From NCBI RefSeq assembly GCF_002776695.1, contig NZ_LFJC01000003.1, positions 6,265,782-6,329,781 on the forward strand: DNA of 64,000 nt, in the 5' to 3' direction. A program made the position numbers and the translations under genes. Source of the DNA: Bradyrhizobium nitroreducens (GTDB lineage Bacteria > Pseudomonadota > Alphaproteobacteria > Rhizobiales > Xanthobacteraceae). Position 1 is the first letter of the stretch; every line of letters begins with the position of its first letter. Positions 10,249 to 18,058 of this stretch are shown here, piece after piece. The notes below the pieces were generated by a model. That model saw nothing but the letters and a program-made list of their open reading frames with translations. It had not been told where the DNA came from and did not search any database.

Positions 10249-11406
10249 TCAGGTCGGCTTGCCGTCCCAGAGCGCGAACTGGCCCTTGCGCACGACGAGC
10301 TCGGCGTTCATGGCGCCCTTGACGCGACGGGTGGCGACGTCGAACGTCGCCGTGCCGAAGATCACGCTGGGGACATCCTTGACCTTGGTGAAGGCGTCAC
10401 GGATCGCCTTGCGGTCGGTGCCGCCGATCTTCACGACGGCGGCGGCCATGTTCATCGCGTCGTAGGCGTAGGCGTTGAACGCGTCCGGCTCCTGCCCGTT
10501 GTATTTCTTCTTGAAGCCCGCGATGAACTTCTGCACCTCGGGCCGCGTATCCTCGGGGAAGTAGCGCGTGCCGACGTGAACGTCCTCGACCGCCTCGCCG
10601 CCGAGCTCGATGAATTTCGGCGAGTAGACCGAGCTCGCGGCGCACATCACCTGCTTCAACCCGACCTGGCGCGCCTGACGGGCGATCAGCGCTCCGTCGG
10701 AATAATAGGAGATCAGGATCAGCCCGTCCGGATTGGCGTCGCGCACCCGCACCAGCGTCGAGCGGAAGTCACGCTCCTCCGCAATGTAGCCCTCGGTGAC
10801 CGCGATCTCGGCGCCGTATTCCTTGGCCGCCTTGACGAAATAGTCGCGGCTGGTGCGGCCCCAATCGGTGTTGAGGTGCAGCACCGCGAGCTTCTTCAGG
10901 CCGAGGCGCTTGACCGCATAGGCCGCCAGCAGCGGCTGCTCGTCGGCCTGGCTGACCGAGGTGCTCCACATGAAGTCGCCGCCCTTGGTGAAGTCAGGGT
11001 GCGAATTGGTGAAGCCGAACTGCACGAGGCCGCCGCGCTGGTAGATCGGGGATGCCGCCATCGAGGCGGGGCTGGAGAAGTCGCCAAGCTCCAGCACGAT
11101 GGCGGGATTGGAAACGAACTTCTGGGCGATCGCCACCGACTGGCGCGGATCGCTCTGGCTGTCCTCGAATTGGTAGGCGAGCTTGCGCCCGTTGATGCCG
11201 CCGGCCGCCATGATCTCGTCGAGCGCGAGGTCGAAGCCCTGCTTCCACTGCGTGCCATATTGCGCGTTCGGTCCCGTGAGCGGGCCGCTGACGCCGAGCA
11301 GGATCGGCTCGGAGGTATCAGCGAAGGCACCGCGCGAAAAGGCAGCTCCCGCCATCATGGCGGCAAACGAGCCCTTGACCAGGGTACGACGATCGATGTT
11401 GCTCAT
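10249..11406 (-). CDS. Liv-type periplasmic substrate-binding protein (importer 1)
   Basis: Encodes 385 residues. The N-terminus MSNIDRRTLVKGSFAAM is a twin-arginine-like signal, cleaved probably after GAFA. The mature part is a type I periplasmic binding fold (EPILLGVSGPLTGPNAQYGT; GGINGRKLAYQFEDSQSDP; YDAMNMAAAVVKIGG). It captures the ligand for the fused permease encoded 55 bases downstream. The start at 11406 is preferred over the one at 11418 because GGAG lies nine bases upstream of it. The ligand is unknown. Co-transcription with a flavin monooxygenase and AhpD-fold proteins hints at an oxidisable organic compound. Confidence 0.9.
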   Translation of the reverse strand: MSNIDRRTLVKGSFAAMMAGAAFSRGAFADTSEPILLGVSGPLTGPNAQYGTQWKQGFDLALDEIMAAGGINGRKLAYQFEDSQSDPRQSVAIAQKFVSNPAIVLELGDFSSPASMAASPIYQRGGLVQFGFTNSHPDFTKGGDFMWSTSVSQADEQPLLAAYAVKRLGLKKLAVLHLNTDWGRTSRDYFVKAAKEYGAEIAVTEGYIAEERDFRSTLVRVRDANPDGLILISYYSDGALIARQARQVGLKQVMCAASSVYSPKFIELGGEAVEDVHVGTRYFPEDTRPEVQKFIAGFKKKYNGQEPDAFNAYAYDAMNMAAAVVKIGGTDRKAIRDAFTKVKDVPSVIFGTATFDVATRRVKGAMNAELVVRKGQFALWDGKPT

Positions 11407-11465
11407 GCACGGCTCCATCCACTCGAGTTGAAAACAAGCAGCAATTCTTGTGCCGGCGAGATTGC

Positions 11466-12041
11466 CTATTTCGAGGGCTCGCCGAGCGACAGCATCAGCC
11501 GGTTCGCCCAGTTGAAGAACGAGGCGCCGTTGATGACGTCGACAATCTCGGCGTCGTCGAGGCCGGCGCGGCGCAGCTCCGCAATGTTGTCAGGGCCAAA
11601 TGCGATCGGCGTTTCGGCCAGCGCGACCGACGCCTTGACCACCGCGTTCCAGCGTTCGCCGAGATCGGCCGTCACGCCCTCGTCGAGCAGGCGCTGCACG
11701 TCCTCGCGGCGCTTGGAATAGGTACTGGCGAAGCGTGCGTGCACGGAGGCGCAGTAGATGCAGCCGTTGTAGCGCGAGGTCGCAGCCGCTGCGAGCTCAC
11801 GCTCGGCGCGCGGCAGGCCGTCGGCGACGTTGTAGAAGATGTCCTTGTCGGTCTTGGTGCGGGCTTCCAGGACTTCAGGGTCGCGCACCAGCAGGCGGAA
11901 ATATTCCGACTTGGCGCGGGCGCGGTCGACCAGGCCGGCGTAGTGCCGCTCGGTCAATTCCGCTTCGGGCAGCGGCTCGATCCAGGAGACCCAGCCGAGC
12001 TCGTCCTGGGTGAAGGCGACGGGTGGATTGACGGCGCTCAT
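11466..12041 (-). CDS. AhpD-fold alkylhydroperoxidase-domain protein (resembles Avi_7169 family)
   Basis: Encodes 191 residues with the AhpD core RYNGCIYCASVHARF. The CxxC at about residues 94-97 with a following His is the redox/proton-relay centre of AhpD-like carboxymuconolactone-decarboxylase-fold enzymes. The ribosome site AGGAGG eight bases before the ATG is near perfect. It forms a pair with the next upstream gene, also of CMD fold, 12 bases away, and both sit beside a luciferase-like monooxygenase. I recall TIGRFAM families (Avi_7169, Avi_7170, KPN_01858) that describe such a trio. Membership here is judged from sequence character and order, not a search. Possible role: detoxifying a peroxide formed by the monooxygenase. 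Confidence 0.85.
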   Translation of the reverse strand: MSAVNPPVAFTQDELGWVSWIEPLPEAELTERHYAGLVDRARAKSEYFRLLVRDPEVLEARTKTDKDIFYNVADGLPRAERELAAAATSRYNGCIYCASVHARFASTYSKRREDVQRLLDEGVTADLGERWNAVVKASVALAETPIAFGPDNIAELRRAGLDDAEIVDVINGASFFNWANRLMLSLGEPSK

Positions 12042-12053
12042 GATTGCAGCCTC

Positions 12054-12653
12054 CTACGCGCTGGCCGCGGCGAGCGTGCGCAAGCCGCTGACGACGCGCA
12101 CCTGGAAGGCCAGGAACGCGACGAGTTGGGAGAAGGTGACGATGCCGGTGTTGGACCAGCCGGCGTCAAGCAGTGCCTTCATGTCGGCGGCCGCCGCATC
12201 GCGGGGCCGGAACACCAGCAGATGCGCATGCTCGAGCGCTGCTGCGAGCCTGGCGCCAAGCGCCGTCTTGCTCGCCGCGCTGACGCGATAAATCAGGCCG
12301 GCCGTGTTTTCGGCCGACAGCGGGCCGGCAGGATACGAGCCATAGGGTCCCGAAGTCCTGCCCCGAGCGATCTCGGCATCGATCGATCCAAGCAGAGCCG
12401 CGCCGCCCGCGCTCGCCGCGAGCTTCTCGCGGTAGAAGGTGGCAACCGGGGACTCGCCATGCAGTCCGGTCACGAAGGCGGCCACAGCGGCGCGTTCGAG
12501 CAGCGAGACATCGCTGGCGTCGATCGGCTCGAACAGTGACAGATAGCTCTTCTGCGCATTCTCGCGCGCCTGCAGGCGGCGGGCGCGGATGGCGTCCAGA
12601 GCCGAGCCGGGCTCGATCCCGGCGAGCGTGTCGATGATATCCTGTGTTGCCAT
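12054..12653 (-). CDS. CMD-domain protein without cysteines (resembles Avi_7170 family)
   Basis: Encodes 199 residues, helical throughout, ending with the CMD-like stretch LLDAGWSNTGIVTFSQLVAFLAFQVRV. That stretch resembles the second half of AhpD-fold subunits. The protein contains no cysteine at all, so it cannot perform CxxC chemistry alone. A structural or heteromeric role with the CxxC-bearing neighbour 12 bases downstream is a reasonable inference. The start is ATG at 12653 with GGGG upstream. It lies in the same operon as the monooxygenase (28-base gap). Confidence 0.8.
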   Translation of the reverse strand: MATQDIIDTLAGIEPGSALDAIRARRLQARENAQKSYLSLFEPIDASDVSLLERAAVAAFVTGLHGESPVATFYREKLAASAGGAALLGSIDAEIARGRTSGPYGSYPAGPLSAENTAGLIYRVSAASKTALGARLAAALEHAHLLVFRPRDAAAADMKALLDAGWSNTGIVTFSQLVAFLAFQVRVVSGLRTLAAASA

Positions 12654-12681
12654 CAGTCAGCCCCGCACACATTCATTCCGA

Positions 12682-13716
12682 TCAGCCCGCCAGCGCCACA
12701 TCGGGCCCGGTCCGGGTCCAGCCCAGCGCCGGCGCGACCTTCTCCGCGACCAGATCAATCGACCGCAGGACGTGAGGGTGCGGCGCATCGACCGAATGCA
12801 CCTGGAAGACGAGATCCGTCACCCGCTCCAGCGTCGCGTCGCTGCGGAGCGAGGCGATGACGTGGTCGGCGTCGCCGACATGGGTGTCGAACGCCGTGAT
12901 CATCTCCGCCAGCGTCTCGCCCGGGGGAAGATGACCACCCTTCATGAATTGCGGCAGCGCGCGGCGCAGCCCGATATCGGCGAAGCGCATCGCTTCGGCA
13001 TGGTCGTCGGCGACGAAGACGCTGCGCGAGGCCATGATGCGAGGCTCGGCCCCTTTGGGCAGCGCCTCCATATAGGCATCGATCACCGGGTTCTGGATCT
13101 CGGCGAGCGTGGCGCGTGGCGCCTCCTTGGTGCGCGGCTGCGTGCGCGACAGCAACAGGCCATCGCCCGCCTTGCCGGCGCGGGCGCCGCCCGCGACCGA
13201 GAACGTCGCCTGCCAGATGCGTTTGTCCAGTTGCGGCCGTTGTGGATAGATCGTATCGCCGCCGTCAAGCGGCTTGCCGACCAGGGCGGTGCGGACGATT
13301 TCCAGATTGTGGGCAAAGATCTCGTTGCGCTGGGCGCTGTCGAGGCCGAAGGCGGCAAAGGCCGAGGGATTGCCGCCGGTGCCGACGCCGAGCTCGAAGC
13401 GGCCGTCGCAGATGAGATCGAGCACGGCGGCGTCCTCCGCCACCCGCACCGCGTTCTCCAGCGGCAGCGTGACGATGCCCGTGCCGAGGCGGATGCGCGA
13501 GGTTTGCGCTGCGACATAGCCGAGGAAAGTGAAGGGCGACGGCAGGCCGCCTTCGCGCTCGTGGAAATGGTGCTGCGCGATCCACGCGGAATCGAGCCCC
13601 GCTTTCTCGGCGCGGACGATCTGCTCGGCCGCGAAGCGATAGCGGTCCGCCGGCGGCGCCTCGTCCAGCAGCCGCGTGAAGAATCCCAGGCGTTTCAGGT
13701 TTGCAAAGCGTTTCAT
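12682..13716 (-). CDS. LLM-class flavin-dependent monooxygenase (luciferase-like)
   Basis: Encodes 344 residues starting MKRFANLKRLGFFTRLLDEA. Bacterial-luciferase-family features are a DSAWIAQHHFHEREGGLPSP strand-loop, RIRLGTGIVTLPLENAVRVA and FELGVGTGGNPSAF. Such enzymes use reduced FMN from a partner reductase to oxygenate organic substrates. No reductase gene is visible nearby. The N-terminal extension to 13821 is rejected because family homology begins at the Met at 13716, with AGGGGT upstream. It is the second gene of the operon, followed by the two CMD-fold genes and the importer, so its substrate is probably what the importer brings in. Confidence 0.88.
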   Translation of the reverse strand: MKRFANLKRLGFFTRLLDEAPPADRYRFAAEQIVRAEKAGLDSAWIAQHHFHEREGGLPSPFTFLGYVAAQTSRIRLGTGIVTLPLENAVRVAEDAAVLDLICDGRFELGVGTGGNPSAFAAFGLDSAQRNEIFAHNLEIVRTALVGKPLDGGDTIYPQRPQLDKRIWQATFSVAGGARAGKAGDGLLLSRTQPRTKEAPRATLAEIQNPVIDAYMEALPKGAEPRIMASRSVFVADDHAEAMRFADIGLRRALPQFMKGGHLPPGETLAEMITAFDTHVGDADHVIASLRSDATLERVTDLVFQVHSVDAPHPHVLRSIDLVAEKVAPALGWTRTGPDVALAG

Positions 13717-13866
13717 ACGACCCCTGTCGGGCAAGGATGGCCAGGCGCCCGATGATGTCGGGTCGTGCGGCTCCAGACAAGCGGGCATTGCGCAGGGCTC
13801 ATACGCGACTCTCACGCGCAAGCCTGCCCGCCAGGATCGTCCCTGCGCTGCAGCTGGGCAGGTTGC

Positions 13867-14649
13867 CTACCAGCTCGGCAGCACCGCGCCCTTGAACTTG
13901 GTCAGGACGAACTCCTTGACCTCCGGCGTGTGGTAGCTGTCGACGAGGATCTTGACCCAGGGCTTGTCCTTGTCGGCCGTGCGCACGGCGATCAGGTTGA
14001 CATAGGGGCCCTTGGGATCCTCGCGCAGGATCGGATCCTTGACCGGATCGAGGCCCGCCTGAGTTGCATAATTGGTGTTGATCGCGGCGGCGTCGACGTC
14101 GTCGAGCGCGCGCGGCGCCTGCGCCGCGTCCACCTCGATGAATTTCAGCTTCTTGGGATTCTCGGTGATGTCGAGTACGGTCGGCTTGAAACCGGTGCCG
14201 TCCTTCAGCTTGATCACGCCCTTGTCGCGCAGCAGTAGCAGCACGCGGCCGCCATTGGTCGGATCGTTGGGGATCGAGACCTTGCCGCCTTCGGGGATGT
14301 CGGCGAAGGCCTTGTGCTTCTTCGAGTAGACGCCGATCGGAAAATTCACGGTCAGCGCGACCGCCTCGATCTTGTAGCCGCGATCGGCCTTCTGGTTGTC
14401 GAGGTAAGGCTGGTTCTGGAACGAATTGGCCTGGATCTCGCCGGCGTCGAGCGCGGCGTTCGGCACCACGTAGTCGGAGAATTCGAGCAGCTGGATGTCG
14501 AGGCCGTTCTTCGCCGCGATCGGCTTCACCGCTTCCAGGATCTGCGCATGCGGCCCCGGCGTCACGCCGATCTTGATGGTCTCGGCGGAGCTTGCTGCCG
14601 ACCACGCGGCGAGCACGGTGGCGAGGATCAGGGGAAAGCGAAACGACAT
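13867..14649 (-). CDS. NlpA/MetQ-like periplasmic binding protein
   Basis: Encodes 260 residues. A signal peptide ends near SAASSAET, with no lipobox cysteine, so this is a soluble periplasmic protein rather than a lipoprotein. The mature part begins TIKIGVTPGPHAQILEAVKP and has the MetQ landmarks NAALDAGEIQANSFQNQPYL and AINTNYATQAGLDPVKDPI. MetQ proteins deliver methionine to MetNI, but no metN or metI is present. Instead it heads an operon containing a monooxygenase and a Liv importer. The start at 14649 follows GGAGACCAAG, and an upstream in-frame ATG at 14661 is less likely. Confidence 0.88.
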   Translation of the reverse strand: MSFRFPLILATVLAAWSAASSAETIKIGVTPGPHAQILEAVKPIAAKNGLDIQLLEFSDYVVPNAALDAGEIQANSFQNQPYLDNQKADRGYKIEAVALTVNFPIGVYSKKHKAFADIPEGGKVSIPNDPTNGGRVLLLLRDKGVIKLKDGTGFKPTVLDITENPKKLKFIEVDAAQAPRALDDVDAAAINTNYATQAGLDPVKDPILREDPKGPYVNLIAVRTADKDKPWVKILVDSYHTPEVKEFVLTKFKGAVLPSW

Positions 14650-14896
14650 CTTGGTCTCCATGGCACGGCACGAATGATTGGAACCGTATTCGCTTCTCCG
14701 CAAGGGGAAATCAATGAAATGGAAATCCAAATTGCGTGCCGGAAGCGGGCTGCGCTTTCTCCATCCGGCAGCAAACGCGGAACGAATTCACGGCGGCCGC
14801 GACGCCATTCGCCCAGCGTGAGGCGCATCACGGCAATGCGGCACGCGGCGCGCAAGATTTGCGGCACGACAATCGGACCTCAGGGAGACACCGACC

Positions 14897-15283
14897 ATGA
14901 CCACTCTTGCTGCTCCAAAGCTCACCGGCCGAAAATGGCTCGAATGCTTTGCACTCTATTTCGTGCTTCAGGGCGTGCCGATCTATTCCGGCGTCGCGCT
15001 GGCGATCAAGCTGATCGACGCGGCCGAATTCGTCGGCGAGCCGTTCGGCGCCGCCATTTTCGTGGCCATGATGGCGACCTTCCACGCCCTGCTGACCTCG
15101 GGGCTCGGTGCCAGATTCCCGCACTTCTTCCGGCACAGCTTTCAGCCGTTGTTCGCCGATACGACGTTGTCCTTCTCCGAGAGGGTCACGCGCTGGCTGG
15201 CGCAGCCGAACACGGCGCTGCAGCTTCTGAGTCAGGCCCTGCTGCTGTCGGCCCTGGCGATCGGCGTGCTCGGCACCAGGTAA
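14897..15283 (+). CDS. Small hypothetical inner-membrane protein
   Basis: Encodes 128 residues with three hydrophobic segments: residues ~15-40 (CFALYFVLQGVPIYSGVALA), ~50-70 (AAIFVAMMATFHALLTSGLG) and ~105-125 (LLSQALLLSALAIGVLG). GGGAG lies nine bases before the ATG. No domain is recognised. The gene is divergent from the MetQ-headed operon, about 250 bases away, and is followed by a gap and the orphan binding protein. Function unknown. Confidence 0.68.
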   Translation: MTTLAAPKLTGRKWLECFALYFVLQGVPIYSGVALAIKLIDAAEFVGEPFGAAIFVAMMATFHALLTSGLGARFPHFFRHSFQPLFADTTLSFSERVTRWLAQPNTALQLLSQALLLSALAIGVLGTR

Positions 15284-15643
15284 ATGCCGGCTCGGCATGG
15301 GTTCGACCGCCGATGGTGCATATGTGGCGATTTGCCGGCGGCTGCAATGAATCTCCGGCCACGGCAACATCACGAAACTTGATGCGCCTGTTGCAGCCGG
15401 GTTAGCGTTCCGGCGCGGCCTTAGAACTTCCCCAAGTTCAATCAAGTTCGCACCGGGTCGCCGCCCGGGTCTCTCGGGCGGCGATCCGGATCCTGATCGG
15501 GGTCTTGATCCTGTTCTTGGCCCGCAAGGGCTCTCTCCATCGTCATTTCGTCGCATGGGCCGGCGGTCACCCCGGCATTGCCGCATCGCGCATGATGCAA
15601 CATGATGGCGGCGACGGTTTTCGTCGCGGTGGAGGGTCATCTG
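15284..15643. other. Gap upstream of the orphan binding-protein gene
   Basis: About 360 bases with no convincing gene. It contains the hexamer array at 15424-15449 (listed separately) and a GC-rich imperfect hairpin around 15455-15510. It presumably holds the promoter of the gene at 15644. Confidence 0.5.
15424..15449. promoter_or_regulatory. Evenly spaced hexamer array, possible operator
   Basis: GAACTT at 15424-15429, AAGTTC at 15434-15439 and AAGTTC again at 15444-15449. The first pair is a perfect inverted repeat, and all three units are separated by four bases, giving a 10-bp period (one helical turn). The array lies about 195 bases upstream of the binding-protein gene at 15644. The bound regulator is unknown. 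Confidence 0.35.
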
Positions 15644-17434
15644 ATGAACGAGCACGATATCCGGGGTCTGGTCGCACAGGTGAAGCAAGGCACGCTGTCG
15701 CGGCGCTCGTTCATCCAAAGGGTGGCCGCGGTCGGAATCGCCGCGCCCATCGCAAGCCAGATCCTGGTCTGGCACGACGTGGCGATGGCGGACGCCACGC
15801 TGCCCTACAAGCCGACCAAGGCCGGCGGCGGCGGCACGCTCAAGATGCTGCTGTGGCAGGCGCCCACTTTGCTCAATCCGCATTTCGCGCTCGGCACCAA
15901 GGACCAGATCGCCTCGCGCGTCTTCTTCGAGCCGCTCGCCGGGTGGGATAAGGACGGCAATCTCGTCCCCTGCCTTGCCGCCGAGGTCCCCACCAAGGCC
16001 AATGGCGGCCTCTCGGCCGACGGCATGAGCGTGATCTGGAAGCTGAAGCGGGGCGTGACATGGCATGACGGCAAGCCCTTCACCGCGGACGACGTCGTCT
16101 TCACCTGGCAGTACGCCGCAGATCTCGCCACCGCGGCCTTCACCACGGGCTCCTACAAGGACATCAAGGTCGAGAAGATCGACGACTTCGCCGTCAAGGT
16201 GATCTTCAAGGCCCCGACACCGTTCTGGGCCGACCCGTTCGTCGGCGGCCAGGTCGGCCAGATCCTGCCAAAACATCATTTCGGCGACTATGTCGGCGCC
16301 AAGTCGCGCGAAGCGCCGGCCAACCTGAAGCCGGTCGGCACCGGCCCGTACAAATTCGTCGAGTTCAAGCCCGGCGATCTGATCCGCGCCGAACGCAATC
16401 CCGACTATCACGTCAAGAACCAGCCGCATTTCGACACGCTCGAGATCAAGGGCGGCGGCGATGCGGTGTCTGCGGCACGCGCCGTGCTGCAGACCGGCGA
16501 ATACGACTTCGCCTGGAACATGCAGGTGGAGGAGGAGGTCCTCAAGCGCATGGAGGCGAGCGGCAAGGGCAAGCTCGACATCACGCCCTCAGGCAATGTC
16601 GAGTTCGTCATCCTCAACACCACCGACCCCTGGACCGAGGTCGACGGCGAACGCTCCAGCCTCAAGACCAAGCACCCGACGCTGTCCGACCCCGCCGTTC
16701 GCCGCGCGATCAACCTTTTGATCGACCGCGATTCGATCCAGAAATTCATCTACGGCCGCGGCGGCATCGCCACCGCGAGCTTCGTCAACGCGCCCAAGCA
16801 GTTCAAGTCGCCCAAGCTGAAATACGAATTCAGCATCGACAAGGCCAACAAGATCCTCGACGAAGCCGGCTGGAAGAAGGGCGCGGACGGCGTCCGCGAG
16901 AAGGACGGCAAGAAGCTCAAATACGTATTCCAGACCTCGATCAACGCCCCGCGCCAGAAGACCCAGGCCATCATCAAGCAGGCCTGCGAGAAGGCCGGCA
17001 TCGACATCGAGATCAAGGCGGTCACCGCCTCGGTGTTCTTCTCCTCCGACGTCGGCAACCCCGACACCTACTCCAAATTCTATGCCGACATGGAGATGTA
17101 CAACACCACGCAGCCGCAGCCCGATCCGGAGCGCTTTCTGAACCAGTGCGTCTCCTGGGAGATCGCCACCAAGGACAACAAATGGCTCGGCCGCAACAAT
17201 TCGCGCTATTCCGATCCCGAGGCCGACAAGGCCTACAAGGCCGCGCAGAGCGAGCTCGATCCCGCCAAGCGCGCCGCGCTGCTGATGAAGGTGGACGAGA
17301 TCTTCTGCGAGGCCAACGTGTTCCTGCCGCTGCTCTCGCGCCCCATTGTCAACGCCGGCGCCAATAATCTGATGATCGACATCTCCGGCTGGGACACCAT
17401 CACGTGGAATCTGGCGGCGTGGTATCGCGTCTGA
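15644..17434 (+). CDS. ABC transporter substrate-binding protein, oligopeptide/nickel (SBP family 5) type
   Basis: Encodes 596 residues. The N-terminus has a twin-arginine signal (LSRRSFIQRVAAVGIAAPIA), so export is probably by Tat. SBP_bac_5 landmarks are WQAPTLLNPHFALGTKDQIA, WKLKRGVTWHDGKPFTADDV, GTGPYKFVEFKPGDLI and the C-terminal VDEIFCEANVFLPLLSRP. These proteins bind peptides, opines or metal complexes for Dpp/Opp importers. No permease or ATPase gene is adjacent, which makes it an orphan in this window. The start at 15644 is fixed by GGAGGG seven bases upstream, and the longer frame from 15602 lacks one. Confidence 0.92.
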   Translation: MNEHDIRGLVAQVKQGTLSRRSFIQRVAAVGIAAPIASQILVWHDVAMADATLPYKPTKAGGGGTLKMLLWQAPTLLNPHFALGTKDQIASRVFFEPLAGWDKDGNLVPCLAAEVPTKANGGLSADGMSVIWKLKRGVTWHDGKPFTADDVVFTWQYAADLATAAFTTGSYKDIKVEKIDDFAVKVIFKAPTPFWADPFVGGQVGQILPKHHFGDYVGAKSREAPANLKPVGTGPYKFVEFKPGDLIRAERNPDYHVKNQPHFDTLEIKGGGDAVSAARAVLQTGEYDFAWNMQVEEEVLKRMEASGKGKLDITPSGNVEFVILNTTDPWTEVDGERSSLKTKHPTLSDPAVRRAINLLIDRDSIQKFIYGRGGIATASFVNAPKQFKSPKLKYEFSIDKANKILDEAGWKKGADGVREKDGKKLKYVFQTSINAPRQKTQAIIKQACEKAGIDIEIKAVTASVFFSSDVGNPDTYSKFYADMEMYNTTQPQPDPERFLNQCVSWEIATKDNKWLGRNNSRYSDPEADKAYKAAQSELDPAKRAALLMKVDEIFCEANVFLPLLSRPIVNAGANNLMIDISGWDTITWNLAAWYRV

Positions 17435-17494
17435 GAGAGGCCCGGGGAGCGCGGCGAATGCCGGCATGACATCGTCACGCTCCGCGCAGGCGCA

Positions 17495-18058
17495 TCAGCT
17501 GCGGGCGTCGAGCCCGCTGCTGCGGCCGGACGCGGCGGCCTGCTGCGCGGCGTAGGCGGACGCCGCGCTCGATGCCGGCGAATAATGCCCGAGCGATTCG
17601 GCGAGCTCTTCGGCGGCGTCGGTGAGCTGCTTCATGATTGCGGCGCTGTCGGTGGCCGTCTTGCCTGCGGAATGCAGGATCTCGAACGAGATCCCGTTCG
17701 GAAGATCGACATGGATCTTGTCGATCCCGACCGCATCCGGCGTCCCGTCATGGCCGGCCTGATCGGCGCTCGCTGACGGCTGCCCGGGCGTCTGCTGGTC
17801 CGCAAGCCCCCGCACGAAATCCTCGATGGACTTGAGCGCCTCGCTGTCGAAGCCGCCACCGCCGAAATGGACGATGCCGACCGACATGCCGTTCGGCAGG
17901 TCGACCTTGATCTCGTCGTAAGGCGTGCCGTCCTGCAGCATGGACGAGAAGGCCGAGCCGTCATTCTGCGCGCCATCGGCGGATTTCGATAGGCCGGCGG
18001 AGAATGGCGATCCCGCCGCGCTGCTACCGCCAATACTGTTCATGCTGCCGACACTCAT
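17495..18058 (-). CDS. Hypothetical protein with two tandem repeat units
   Basis: Encodes 187 residues. After a Ser/Gly/Ala-rich N-terminus, two similar units occur. Unit 1 begins YDEIKVDLPNGMSVGIVHFG and continues into an acidic helix (ALKSIEDFVRGLAD). Unit 2 begins IDKIHVDLPNGISFEILHSA and continues into MKQLTDAAEELAE. Each unit is strand-strand-helix-like, and the linker and C-terminus are rich in Ser, Ala and Gln. No signal peptide or family is recognised. The ATG at 18058 is chosen because GGAG lies eight bases upstream; the longer frame begins with an unsupported leader. It is convergent with the binding-protein gene and likely transcribed alone. Confidence 0.7.
   Translation of the reverse strand: MSVGSMNSIGGSSAAGSPFSAGLSKSADGAQNDGSAFSSMLQDGTPYDEIKVDLPNGMSVGIVHFGGGGFDSEALKSIEDFVRGLADQQTPGQPSASADQAGHDGTPDAVGIDKIHVDLPNGISFEILHSAGKTATDSAAIMKQLTDAAEELAESLGHYSPASSAASAYAAQQAAASGRSSGLDARS

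Noticed and set aside
14828..16429. 533-residue minus-strand frame
   Set aside because: Antisense to the small membrane protein and the SBP family 5 gene; no family sequence.
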